Assembly: GCF_033568475.1 (NCBI RefSeq)
Contig: NC_133123.1
Coordinates: 160,595,753 to 160,659,752 of the forward strand
Source: Henckelia pumila
Taxonomy: Eukaryota > Streptophyta > Magnoliopsida > Lamiales > Gesneriaceae
Direction: 5' to 3'
DNA: 64,000 nt
Shown: positions 24,679-36,231 of the stretch, one piece after another
How the letters are laid out: every line of letters begins with the position of its first letter
How positions within the stretch are numbered: position 1 is the stretch's first letter
The notes under the pieces: generated by a model
Databases searched by the model: none
Seen by the model: the letters and a program-made list of their open reading frames with translations, nothing else
Told to the model about the DNA's origin: nothing
Made by a program: the position numbers and the translations under genes

Positions 24679-24688
24679 TGGTATCAGA
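24679..24688 (+). other. Primer-binding site (initiator tRNA type) of copia element 2
   Basis: TGGTATCAGA abuts the 5' LTR with no spacer, as expected for priming by initiator methionine tRNA. Confidence 0.8.
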
Positions 24689-24728
24689 AAGCCTTTTGGT
24701 TCACGCCTAAACCACTCTCCTGTACACA

Positions 24729-27700
24729 ATGTCGGCCTCTTCTTCCTCTGTGACCACAAACGCCCCACCATCCCTCACAGCCATTAATGTGACCAAACAA
24801 GTCCCTCTCCGCCTGGAAACTTCAATTCCAATCCCTTCTTATTGGGTATGATCTCATGGGTTTTGTTGATGGCTCATGGCCATGTCCCTCGCCCACCATC
24901 ACCAACGCTACTGCTACCACTCCCAATCCGACCTATTCTCTCTGGATTCGGCAAGATCAATTACTTCTCAACGCGATCATTGGTGCGCTCTCCCCTACCT
25001 TGATCCCGTTCATTGCTGCGTCCAAAACCTTACTCGATGCATGGCAGACCCTTGCTAAAACTTATGCTTCTCCGAGTAGGGGTCGCATCCTTCAACTCAA
25101 GGCTCAAATTTCGAACCCCGTCAAAGGCTCGAAATCCATCACCGAATTCATGCAAAGCATCAAAGTTCCGGTTGATGTCCTTGCCCTCATGGGAGTCACT
25201 GTTGATTCCGAAGATCTCACTCTCAAGGTCCTCCATGGTCTGGATGACAACTATAAGGAATTGTCTCATGCAATTCAAGCCAGGGATACAACAATCTCCT
25301 TTGACGAGCTTCATGAGAAGCTCCTTACCTTTGAGGCACAACTTGTCGCTCATCCTGTCCAGTTTCCAATGCCCACCACTGCCTTCACTGTCTCTCGGTC
25401 CAGCCGTCCACCCACCAGCAGCCTGCCATCGGGTCCTCCTCGTTTCAATAACGGGTCGCGTGGCAGGGACCCTCGGCCACCTTACCAGACCTCCCATCGT
25501 CAGACCTCGCAGGGTTTCACTCCGCGTCCATATCTCGGGAAATGTCAACTTTGTGGTATGCCTGGCCATTCTGCTAAACGATGCCCTACCTATCAGTTTA
25601 CTCCATGGACTCCTCAGGCGTCGCCTCCTCCAACTAGCCCTGCATATACTACTCCTCAGGCTCATACTGCAGCTATACCTTCGACCTCTCCAACTCCGGC
25701 CGAATGGTTAATGGACACGGGTGCTTCGCATCATGTCACTTCTGATCTTGCCCACCTGTCTCTCCGCACCCCTTACGATGGTTCGGATTCCATTGTTGTT
25801 GGCAATGACACTGGTTTGTCCATCACGCGCACTGGCACTCTTACTTTACCCGCATCTCCTAACTCATTTTCTCTTTCCAATACTCTATGTGTTCCATATA
25901 TGTGCAAAAATTTAGTCTTGGTTTCAAAATTATGTTGCACTAATGATGTTTCTGTTGCCTTTTTCCCTTTTGGCTTTCAGGTGAAGGATCTACGCACAGG
26001 GGCCATTCTGCTCACGGGACCTTGTAAGGATGGAATTTACACATGGCCCATTCCTAAGCATGTCGCCTCCTCACCCTCGGCCTTCACATCAGTTCTCACG
26101 CCTCTTGCTCTGTGGAATGCTCGTCTTGGTCATCCCTCTACTGATATTATTCAGCATTTAGCTTCCTCCAATGTTTTTTTAATTTCCTCTAACTCTGCTT
26201 CGAATTTTCATTGTAATTCATGTCATATTATTAAAAGTCACAAGCTTTCCTTTTTTACTTCTACTCTTACTTCCTCCCCCCCTCTTGAATTAATATTTTT
26301 GGATGTTTGGACGTCACCGGTTCTGTTTGATAACGGATACAAATACTATGTTATCTTTGTCGACCATTACTCCAAATACATCTGGTTTTATCCCTTACAA
26401 CGCAAATCGGATGTCTTAACTGTGTTTCCCACTTTTAAATCTCTTGTGGAAAATTTCTTCAAAAAGAAAATAATTTCCCTCTATACTGATAATGGTGGCG
26501 AATTCTTAGCTCTTAAACACATTTTGGCTCAGTCAGGTATCTCTCACCTCACTACACCACCTCACACCCCGCAACACAATGGCTATGCTAAACGTCGTCA
26601 TCGTCATATAGTTGACACTGGCCTTACACTTCTCCACCAAGCGTCTCTTCCATTGACCTTCTGGCCTTATGCTCTTGCTCTTGCTACTGCAACTTATCTT
26701 ATCAACCGTCTGCCCAAAGCCAATCTCTGGATGGTATCCACTTTTGAAAAACTATTCCTTAGACCACCTAACTTTACTAAACTTCGTGTCTTTGGTTGTT
26801 TATGTTACCAGTGGTTACGACCCTACACCAACCATAAGATGGATCCTCGCTCTTCTACGTGTATTTTTCTTGGATACTCTCTTACTCAAAGTGTGTATAT
26901 CTGTTTTGACATATCCTCTGCTAAAATCTTTATCTCTCGTCATGTCCGCTTTGTTGAGTCTGTCTTTCCCTATATTCATCCTCCGCCCTCTGTTCCCCCG
27001 GCTCATGATCTCGAACCAGAACCCAACCTTATCATTTCTCCCGTGACGTCGCCATGCCCTCTTTCCCCTCCGGACATTGTCCCTTGTGCTGATGTGGCTC
27101 CTGCTCGTGCTTCTTCACCACTACCTCTACCATCCACCGCGTCATCCATGAACACTCATCCTATGACAACTCTCTCTAAAAATTGTATTTCCAAACCCAA
27201 CACCAGGTATTCTCTTCATGTTACTAAACATGTTGCTTCTAAAGAGCCCACTTGTGTTTTCACTGCACTACGTGATCCAGAGTGGCGTTCTGCCATGTCT
27301 GCTGAGTTTGATGCTCTTCTTCGCAACGGTACTTAGGATCTTGTTCCTGCTCATCCATTTCAAAATCTGGTTGGTTGTAAGTGGGTCTTTCGGATTAAAT
27401 GCAATTTTGATGGGTCTATTAATCGCTATAAATCTCGGCTCATTGCTAAGGGCTTTCAGCAACGCTCTGGGCTTGATTTATTTGATACTTTTAGCCCTGT
27501 GGTTAAACCTGTTACTATTCGTCTTGTGCTTTCGCTGGCTGTCCAACAGGTTTGATCTTTACGTCAATTAGATGTGAATAATGCTTTTCTGCAGGGTTCC
27601 CTCAGTGAAGAAGTCTTTATGTCCCAACCACCGGGCTACTCGAACACAAATTTTCCAGGTTATGTCTGCAAGTTGAACAAGCCATTTATGGTCTTAAGCA

Positions 27701-28373
27701 AGCTCCTAGGGCTTGGTTTCAAGAGTTGCGTGCCATTTTGCTCCTTCTTGGTTTTCATGGGTCTCGTGCTGATTCTTCTCTTTTTATTTATCATCTTGGA
27801 GATTGTACTGTATAGTTTCTGGTGTATGTGGATGATCTGATTATTACTGGCAGTCATACATCTATTGTTAACTCCATTATTGAGAAACTGGCGTCTCGTT
27901 TCTCCGTCAAAGACTTGGGCACCCTGGATTATTTTCTCGGTGTAGAGGTTCTTCTGTCCTCCACTGGACTTATTCTTTCTCAAAGAAGGTATGTTCTTGA
28001 CCTTCTTACCAGATTCAATATGCACAACTCAAAATCGATCACCACTCCGCTTGCAACTACGGGCTCTCTATCACTTCATGATGGTGCTCCAGCAGCCGAT
28101 GCCTCCCGGTATCGCCAGGCGGTTGGCAGTCTTCAATATCTTCTGCTCACTCGTCCGGATATTGCCTTTGCTGTCAATCGCTTATCTCAGTTTATGCACG
28201 CTCCATCTGAACTTCATTGGGGTGCTGTCAAGCGCATATTTCGCTACCTTAATGGAACTCTTACATATGGACTTTGTCTTTGTCCCTCGCCTACTCCAGC
28301 TCTTCATGGCTTTATTGATGCGGATTGGGGAGGTAATCCGGATGACCGTTGTTCTACAGAAGCTTATGTTATT
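24729..28373 (+). pseudogene. Copia gag-pol polyprotein, disrupted; continues at 30417-30836
   Basis: The first ATG (24729, MSASSSSVTTNAPP) is followed by a frameshift near 24835. A long frame then runs 24856-27336 (826 codons). It holds gag, a CCHC knuckle CQLCGMPGHSAKRC (about 25548), protease MDTGASHHV (25713), the GAG-pre-integrase motif LGHPSTDI with CNSC, and integrase with D (LDVW, 26307) and D (TDNGGE, 26490). The expected third acidic residue is replaced in NGYAKRRHRH. Stops at 27334 and 27555 break reverse transcriptase; YVDD survives (27824). RNase H motifs DADWGG (28318) and, after the insertion, TEAEYRAV (30480) remain. The reading ends at 30836, inside the 3' LTR. Not functional. 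Confidence 0.9.
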
Positions 28374-30411
28374 TGTAACGCCCCGTTTTTATCTTAATTG
28401 AGCTTAATTGAGATAATCAGAGTTTCCAGAGTTAAAGAGCCGACTTTTTATTGATCGGGGTCTACTTTGCAAATTTTGGAATTTTCAGGGACTAAAACGC
28501 AAATATCGATTTTATTAGATATTTAAAGGGGTTTGACTCATTCTTTTCACTTCATCTCCTTCCTCCTTCACGCCTCCTCCATTGAAGACGATTCCCAAGT
28601 CCTTCAAGCTTTCTGATTTCCTCCCGAGCTCGATCCGTCCGTTAGAAATTATTTCTGAAGGCAGATTAGCGATCACGGCTGAGAGAGCTTCGTTATACCG
28701 TAAGTATTTCTCCGATCGGATATGTTTTGTTTTTCAGAGGTTGTTAGAATCGATTTAGATTCTAGTATGTTGTTCCTAGCGGAGTTCTGATCGTTTATTA
28801 TCTGTCAGTTTTGAAATAGAACGACGTTCGGAATTGTTATGATTTTTTGAAGGGATTTTCGAAAAAGTGAGTTTTGTGATTTGTTGGAATTGGATTGTTT
28901 TGGTTGAATGTTGATTGATATGAGTTGCTTAGAATGATATTATGTTGTTTGCATTTTCGGTTAGTTGAATTCATAGCCGTTATGCCGCCGGTTTGAGATT
29001 TCGGAAATTGGAGATTCGTTTGAGTTTTTGGGAGTTGCTCGTTTTGAATGGATTGTTATTGGATTAATTTTATCTCCGCAGATTAGTTGAAGATCGTGGA
29101 GTTCCGAATTGGCAACTTTCGAATCGTTGAAGAGTTGATCGAGGTTTGGTATCGAGTTGATCCATCCTCGGAAGTTGAATTGAATTATCTTTATCGTTGA
29201 ACTTTATTTGGAATGGAATTTTGATTTGGAATTCTTGTATCGATGTTGTTTCCAGGTTTGGAGCATCGACGTTGTTGAAAAGAGGTATAAGATGACTTAG
29301 ATTGGAATGGAACGTGTGATTCGAATCCGACTTGATTCGAGTGTTCCGAAGAATCACATACTTGCATGTTATTTGATTATTTGAATTATTTGAGTTATGT
29401 TTTGAATTGCATTCATCTTAAACATGAATCCTTGATTTGAGTAGCGGGCAGGACGGCCCTTTTATGATAGACGTTTTGGGAATTATATTGTGAGTGGCCT
29501 GAGTGTAGCCGTTTCACCTAGTGCTAGCATACTCCTTATAGTTGCACCAAAGTCTAGAGGATGGAGATACGTAGCACTACCTCGATCGGGAGAGTCGGTG
29601 AGTCATTTACGTGATCTCGTCCTCGGGATCCCAAAAGCAAAAGCTGAAATGTTTTGATTATCCGACTTGATAATCCCAGATTTTAAAGACATGCATTGCA
29701 TTTATGCATATGAATTGAATTTTAGACATGCTTGTGGAATTTGCATGGTTGATAATTGATTAATTGGAAGTCGATGTATTTCGTTTGAAATACTTATTTG
29801 ATATTGCATGTTGTCTCTTTTACTGAGAATATTATTCTCACCGGATTATCCGGCTGTTGTCTTGTCTTTGTATGTGTGCTTGGCAACAGGTGGGGCAGGA
29901 CCGAGTCAGAGGCAGCATGGATAGGTGGTTGAGATGATAGACGTGAGGCCTTGTTGTTTAGAAGTCGAATATGTAATCGAACTTAGATTGTATTTGAACT
30001 TGTTTTGTATTGAATAAGCTAGACGAAAGCATGTTCTATTAGTTCGAGATTGTATAACTTTAGAACTACTTTGTATTGGAGTATGCATGTGTATTAACGT
30101 TTTGAGTTGCGTTTTAATGTATGACTTTGAGTTTGATGTGTGGAAGAGCTTTTGGAATGAGTTGCCCAGCTTTTCTGTTCTGTTTCTGCTGCAGGGGGGG
30201 CGCCCGAGCTGCAGTTTTTAGCAGCCCGAGCGCACCCCAGTCGAAGCAGTCCAGTAGCACTGGACATCAGGGCGCGCTCGAGCGGCGGTTTTTGACCACC
30301 CGAGCGCACCCCTTAAAAAAAAAAAAACTTTTCTTTTGCCTTTGATCTTGGATCTTGTATGCTTAATTGTTGATTAATCCTAGATTAGTGGTTTAGAATC
30401 GAGGTCTCACA
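28374..30411 (+). mobile_element. Solo LTR of the gypsy family (2,038 bp) inside copia element 2
   Basis: Begins TGTAACGCCCCG and ends GAGGTCTCACA, flanked by TTATT (28369-28373) and TCATT (30412-30416), a 4/5 match. It matches the LTRs of the element at 34049-43150 read on the opposite strand, including the ends and the TTTTTATTAATC-like and GGTGGGGCAGGACCGAGTC (about 29890) segments. No internal region is present. It splits the RNase H codons of the host element. A GC-rich module at 30190-30313 differs from that of the full-length copy. Confidence 0.85.
30190..30313 (+). repeat. GC-rich repeat module in the solo LTR
   Basis: GCCCGAGC/CCGAGCGCACCCC words occur twice (about 30223-30238 and 30299-30313), with complementary GCGCTCGAGCGGC between them, so the module can fold. 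It is followed by an A-run. It stands out from the AT-rich LTR. Confidence 0.6.
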
Positions 30412-30416
30412 TCATT

Positions 30417-30836
30417 TTTTATGGGGCAAATCCGATTTCCTGGAGTTCGCGGAAGCAAAAATCTGTTGCTCGTTCTTCAACTGAAGCTGAGTATCGTGCT
30501 GTAGCTTCGGGTGCTACCGAGATATCTTGGGTGTGTTCTTTACTTGGTGAACTTGGTGTTACTTTACCTTCCATACCAGCTCTATACAATGACAATATTG
30601 ATACAACTTATCTTTGTGCTAATCCGGTTTTTCATTCCCGAATGAAACATATTGCATTAGACTATCATTTTGTTCGGGAACTTGTCCAACAAAAGAAACT
30701 TCATGTAACTCATGTTTCCTCTGCTGATCAGCTTGCCGATGCTTTGACAAAACCTTTGTCCAGCTCTCGTCTTCGCACTTTAATTTTCAAGATTGGTGTC
30801 TCGTCCGATACTCCATCTTCTTTGAGATTTGTTTAG
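30417..30836 (+). pseudogene. Copia element 2 RNase H, 3' continuation
   Basis: Resumes after the solo LTR with the ISW/SSR-type region, then TEAEYRAVASGATEISW and the terminal ADALTKPLSS (about 30735) typical of copia RNase H. It ends at a stop at 30834-30836, about 40 bases inside the 3' LTR. It is separated from its own 5' half only by the solo LTR and target duplication. Confidence 0.85.
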
Positions 30837-30970
30837 ATATTTTACCTTGTATATCTTTGTTTAAATTAGGATTAGATTTGTGCTTATCTAGTTGTGATGG
30901 GCTTCTCTATTGTTGTATTTATATTCTTCCGTGTGATTAATAAAATTCATCATTCACTCTCAATCTTATA
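30797..30970 (+). repeat. 3' LTR of copia element 2
   Basis: Matches 24503-24678 closely from about base 30817 (TTCTTTGAGATTTG) to the end. The first 20-30 bases are diverged, so the start is approximate. Confidence 0.8.
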
Positions 30971-30975
30971 CGTAC

Positions 30976-33318
30976 AAGTCATATCACAATAATTGGTAGC
31001 TTTAAATTCACGTGACATTAACTTTAAAATTTATATATTACATTTATTTTTAAAAAAAATTATGTAAACAATTATTTTAAAATTATGAAATAAATATTCC
31101 ACACGAAATTTGTTTTTCCGTATTTATTGTAGTACTGGTAATTATAATCTTACTAGGCTAAAGTCTAAATAGACTTTGACTCTTTAACATTTGATATTAA
31201 TTCGATTCGACGTTTGAAATCGACCTATATATGTTGAAGTGATGAATTCCTTTCACTTTCCATGGATCTTGAGAATATTTAAAAAAGAAGTTTTAAAATT
31301 AAAATTTTTAATTTCAATTACGAGCAACTTATGTGACATGGTAGTATCAAGTTTGCTGTGATATTTCGAGCTCGAAATTTGATTGTAACAAACTTTAAAA
31401 AAACATATAAGATTTAATGAAAAAAGAATAGCTAAGTAATAAAATAAAAATACGTATCAAACTATTTAAATTATTAGAGAAAAATTATGTTTTTTAATAA
31501 AGTATCTCAAATAAAAATCGAATAAGCAACCATGAAAATTAATTATTGATTTGTAGTCAAAGATCATAGATCCATATAAAAATATACATACTCAAAACAA
31601 TTTGGGGGCCATTTTGGTGGCAAGAACATAATTTTAGCCGACAACATGACCAATATTTTTGTTAATTAAGCTAATCAATATAATCTTTAATTAATGAAAC
31701 ATTTGATTTATGGAAATCTCACTTTTCTAAAACAAAATTGATTTAATATCTAAATAAATAAATTCCTCTTGTGAACTTTGAAAAGATTGAATCTTTTAAA
31801 AATAAAAAATCTTTTAAAAATAAAAAAGGAAACAAAAAAGGAAAAAATCTCGTTCACCTTTTAATTAATCAATCAAACTTCTAAAAGATTGGGTCTTTTC
31901 GAGTAAGAGTGGGATGTGAGTAGTGTCACATCCTTTTCTTCTTCAAGTTATTACAAAAGTTTTTTAGGAATACTAAAGTTTGGGGCTAAAGTGACGATTT
32001 GATTTGGATTGTTCACTAATTTTATTATTTTTTAATTTTTAGGAAATATTGATTTAGTCGCCTGTGTTATTCATTTATTTATTTATTTTATACACATGTG
32101 TTAATTTATTTTTAAAGGAACTAAAACAAATCAAACATTTTTTTAGCATAACGAAGATTCAATATACACAAAAACTTAAACTCTTATGATAAGATCTCAT
32201 GGGTCAAAACTTAAACTCTTATGAAAGATCTCGCGGCTCAAAAGTATTAATTTCAATTGTATGTATCGATTAGATTGACTCATCTTACGGATATAGATCC
32301 GTGAAACCATTTTACACGGAACTCTTCAATATATATTAAAAAAAAAACCATGTACAATTTCTTGTAGCAAAAAATTGAATAGACTCGTTAATCTCTAACT
32401 CGAGTCATACAAACCCATCTCATGAAATTAATTTGTGAAATGGTTTTGTTGAAGTTTTTTTGCTTAAAGATAGTAGCTTCATTTTTTCAAATATTTAATT
32501 ATCGTTTTGAAAAACACCAGTTATTTCGTATAACCGATATACACTACCAAATTTGTTCGAAAATTTGGTTTTTTTTTTTAAAAAAACATTTGGTGGGTTT
32601 AGATTATAATTCTCAATTTAGCTTAAGATTTACGCGGAGGATAAGTACAATGGGGTTGTGGAAATTGGGCCAAAAAAAATTTTGGGCCTATGTTTGCTAT
32701 ATTGTTTGGAATTCGATTGGGCTAATCAGCCCAACAAACAGGTACATTTACGCTTGGGTGACGACATTTGGTCGGATTTGGAAGAAATCAAAATCACTAA
32801 TATGTTTTTGGGTGTTGACAAAACCGATTTTTATAATGAAATTTGGGTTTGAATACATACAATTTGTTTAACTCGACAAAATCTTATTGAAATTGGTTGG
32901 ATTTGAGAGCACATTTGAACATCGTGTTTTACAGTTTATTTGAACGGCAAATTTATTATTAAAAAAATTTCGATAAAGAGGCAAATATTCAATTCTACGT
33001 ATGACATTCATTTCTTCAAATTCTACATTTTGTAATAAACTCAACACCTTTAGGCCAAAGGGACAATGGTGAGGAATATAAAATATTAGAATTTTTTTCC
33101 CCTATAGATGATAACCAATTTTTTTAAAAGGATTATAACCATATTTATAAATAGTAAGTGGATGTAAAACCTTTTTTTTGTTTTAATTTGTTGATTATAC
33201 ATTTTTTGATAATATATTTTATTTTATAAAAAAATTACCCGTATATGTATATTTTTATATGTTTTTCTATTGTGTTGTGTCCAAAATCTTTTTATGTGAG
33301 CTAAAATTATGTACAAGT
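30976..33318. other. AT-rich intergenic DNA, no gene seen
   Basis: Includes a two-copy tandem repeat at 32171-32239 (unit AAAACTTAAACTCTTATGA plus AAGATCTC) and a diverged interspersed repeat with GGATATAGATCCGTGAAACC (about 32286). Open frames at 32422-32871 match no family I recognise and are probably chance. Confidence 0.5.
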
Positions 33319-33564
33319 TCAATTAATCCGGCTTAACCCTATAACGTGGAGTAACCACAATTTTTTTGAGGAAAAGATAGAACAAGCAAAACGAGCAATA
33401 GGATGAACTATTTTGTTTGCCGAACGACGGACATGAATGACCTCTGTGATCACTGGTTTCTGTAGTCGCATCATAGTTTTCGTCGCGCAAGGACTCACGT
33501 ATCCAAGGTTCTTCACATTGGTTGTAATTGCTTGTACGACCAATAAAGAATCTAACTCACACAT
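33319..33564 (-). pseudogene. RNase H-like domain fragment (LINE or plant RNase H relic)
   Basis: The minus-strand frame reads ELDSLLVVQAI near its start and HVRRSANKIVHPIARFA near its end. This pair of motifs marks the second half of plant RNase H-like domains that follow non-LTR reverse transcriptases or stand alone. About 81 codons remain, with no upstream catalytic half and no reverse transcriptase nearby. Confidence 0.6.
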
Positions 33565-34043
33565 TTTTTAAGTTATTTTCATATAACATTTCACAATTAA
33601 ATTAACTTGGGTCCATTTATTATTTAAATAGTTTTAATTAATTTTATCGTGAGAAAAGTCTAATCGTAGTTGAAAAATGTGAGATGTTCAAATATGAAGA
33701 TCACAATTAACGATCAAATTTGAGATTTAGAATCGATATGTGTCCATAAGTTAGATTTTATATTGTTACTCAATTTGATGCAATTACATCTGACACGCCC
33801 ACATATTTACACTTTTTTGAAAAGAATTTATAGAAATGTAATAACAAGTTCGTGTCCGTGCATTATAGATTACTACTCCCTTTGCAAACACAACTCCAAT
33901 TTTTTTTAAAAAAATCATACATGATACGCTGTGACGAAGATCTTTATACACAAGAAAAAATTCAAATAGCTCATCAAGGAAATGTAATAGCAAATGGTAA
34001 ATGAATGAATGCTAGAGATTGGGAAATTTAAATGTCATGTTCA
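33565..34043. other. Intergenic DNA, nothing recognised
   Basis: AT-rich, with only short frames of no known family. Confidence 0.5.
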
Positions 34044-34048
34044 TGTTG

Positions 34049-36134
34049 TGTGAGACCTCGATTCTAATCATCTAATCTCAGGATAAACAATAATAAAGCC
34101 TACAAGATTACAAGTAAATGAAATATTTTGTTTTTTAAACACCTGCACGGACCCCGTGCACACATCCGTGCACGGGTCCGTGCCTACAATTTCAAGAACA
34201 CACGGACCCCGGGTCAAGTCTGGAAGGGGGTCCATGCAAAACATCAAAAATAACCAATTCTCTGCCAGCCTACACGGACCCTTACACATGAAGGGCACGG
34301 GGTCCGTGCATGCACAAAAAAACCAAGATTCTGAAATGCGAGGAGGCACAGACCCTTACACAAAAGAGGCACAGGATCCGTGCTTTGCTACACCAGAAAA
34401 ACTTCAGCAATTACAGAACCAAAATCAAGCAATACAACTCCCAAATTTTCATCAAAACATAATCATGCATTAAATCACAATCTCTCCAAATAAGACATGA
34501 AGTTCTAGAGTTGATCAATGCTCAAAAGAATAGAACATGCATCGGTTCTAGCTATTACAATCCGAATACAAAACATAACAAGTTCGATTACATAATCGAC
34601 TTCTAAAACACCAAGGCCTCACTCTATCAACTCGACCATCTAGCCATGCGATCTCTGACTCGGTCCTGCCCCACCTGTTGCCAAACACACATACAAAGAC
34701 AAGACAACAGCCGGATAATCCGATGAGAATAATATTCCCAGTAAAAGAGACTAGCATATAATAACACATAAATATATCAAAACATGATATAAAATCAAAT
34801 TCCACATATTCCTCAAGTAATTCATTCAATTGCGGAATTAAAATGATATGCATGACTTTAAAACTTCTGGATTATCAAACTCAGATAATCAAATGAAATT
34901 TTTCTTTATTTCTTTCTTCGGTTTGGGATCCCGAGGTTAAAATATCCAACGATCACACCGAACTCCCCTTTCGAGGTGGACGAGGTATATTTTAATCCTC
35001 TAGACTCTAGGGCATTATAGTGAGTTAATCGACACTTGTAGTAAATCGCCTACCAAGGCCACTCAACTATAATCTCCAGATCGTCTGATTCAAAATGAAT
35101 AATCAATCGTCTCAATATGAATGCATATGTAATCTCATGCATTCAAATATAAATTCAATCATAAATTCATATAAACATATAAACATGCAAGTATTTGATT
35201 TCTTCTAGGACACTCGAATTAATCCGGATTCGAGTTAATCGTCCTATTCCATTTCAAAGTCATCTTATACCTTCTCGTCGTTTCAAACTCTTCAATCTGA
35301 AAATAACAAATCCTCAATCAATATCCAAACAAGTTCATCAATCGATAAAAGAAGACATCGATACTATACCGGCTCGACTCTTCTAAACTGATCAAGACTG
35401 CAAGGCTCACAATCTTCAAGAACTTCAATTCAATCTATCAGAAGAAGTCATGGTGATCAAAATCGATATCAAACTCATAACAAACTCGTATAACTTAAAA
35501 CATCAAAACGACGTTCAAACTGACGGCATAACGACTATAAATGATCAAACCGGAAATGCAGACAGCAAAACAACAACTCAAAATACTCATTCCAATCCTC
35601 AAACATCAATTCCAACACAAAACCAACACATCTCAAACTCATGATTTTCGAAAATAACAAGAAAACTCATATCAAATCCATTCGTCGATAGATCTTCGAA
35701 CCGTCTTAGATATACTGTCACAGCTATCTAATAATCATCCTCTCCGAATATAAATTAATTCTAACAACATCCAAAAATTCAAACCTCTCAGAATTAAGAT
35801 AAACTTACATCCCACGGAGCACTCGAAGCTGTGATCGTAGATATCAAGTCAGAATTCAATTCTATCGGACGGATTGATCTAGAATCGAAATCACAAAGCT
35901 TGAGAAAGCTTTGGGCATTCTTCAATGGTGGAGGATCGACTTGGAGGAGGAAGGGAAGAAATGAGAGACTTAGTCAACAAGTCTAAGATATAACAAAACT
36001 CAATTTTGCGTTTTAGTCCCTGAAATTTCCGAAAATTGCAAAAAGGTCCCTGATTAATAAAAAGTCGGCTCTCGAATTCTGAAATCACTGAATATTTCAA
36101 ATAACATCAATTAAGATAAAAATGGGGCGTTACA
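34049..36134 (-). repeat. 3' LTR of the gypsy element
   Basis: On its own strand it runs TGTAACGCCCCA to GAGGTCTCACA. Short open frames shared with the other LTR are repeats, not genes. Confidence 0.92.
34143..34395 (-). repeat. Hairpin-forming CACGGACCC repeat module in the 3' LTR
   Basis: GCACGGACCCCGTGCAC (34144-34160) and GTGCACGGGTCCGTGC (34167-34182) form a stem of about 16 bp with one bulge and a six-base loop. Further CACGGACCC...GGGTCCGTG pairs lie at about 34273-34310 and, in weaker form, 34347-34382. The same module occurs in the 5' LTR at about 41159-41400. Confidence 0.75.
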
Positions 36135-36147
36135 ATTCTCCCCCTCT
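36135..36147 (-). other. Polypurine tract of the gypsy element
   Basis: The minus strand reads AAGAGGGGGAGAA immediately before the 3' LTR, the expected place for second-strand priming. Confidence 0.8.
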
Positions 36148-36231
36148 TAGAAAAGATTTCGTCCTCGAAATCATCAATATCAACTCATAAGAAGATAATT
36201 AAGAATTCAAGAACAGAATTAAGAACTCACG

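Larger units (their letters stand above)
24503..30970 (+). mobile_element. Ty1/copia LTR retrotransposon 2, plus strand, split by a solo LTR
   Basis: The LTRs are short (24503-24678 and about 30797-30970), flanked by an exact CGTAC duplication (24498-24502 and 30971-30975). A primer site TGGTATCAGA follows the 5' LTR at once. Domain order is gag, protease, integrase, reverse transcriptase, RNase H, which defines copia. The RNase H region is interrupted by a 2.04-kb solo LTR (28374-30411). Short LTRs with this primer site fit the Ale/Retrofit group, an inference. The first ~30 bases of the two LTRs are poorly matched. Confidence 0.9.

Noticed and set aside
25013-25711. Long alternative frames on both strands within copia element 2
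   Set aside because: Shadows of the gag reading frame in CT-rich codons.
32422-32871. 149-codon plus-strand open frame, with an overlapping 64-codon frame
   Set aside because: Rich in F/I/K/W as expected from AT-rich DNA; no motif, no start context and no family recognised.
34156-36100. Several open frames of 60-105 codons, repeated almost identically at 41172-42660
   Set aside because: They lie in the two LTRs of one retrotransposon; identity reflects LTR duplication, not protein conservation.
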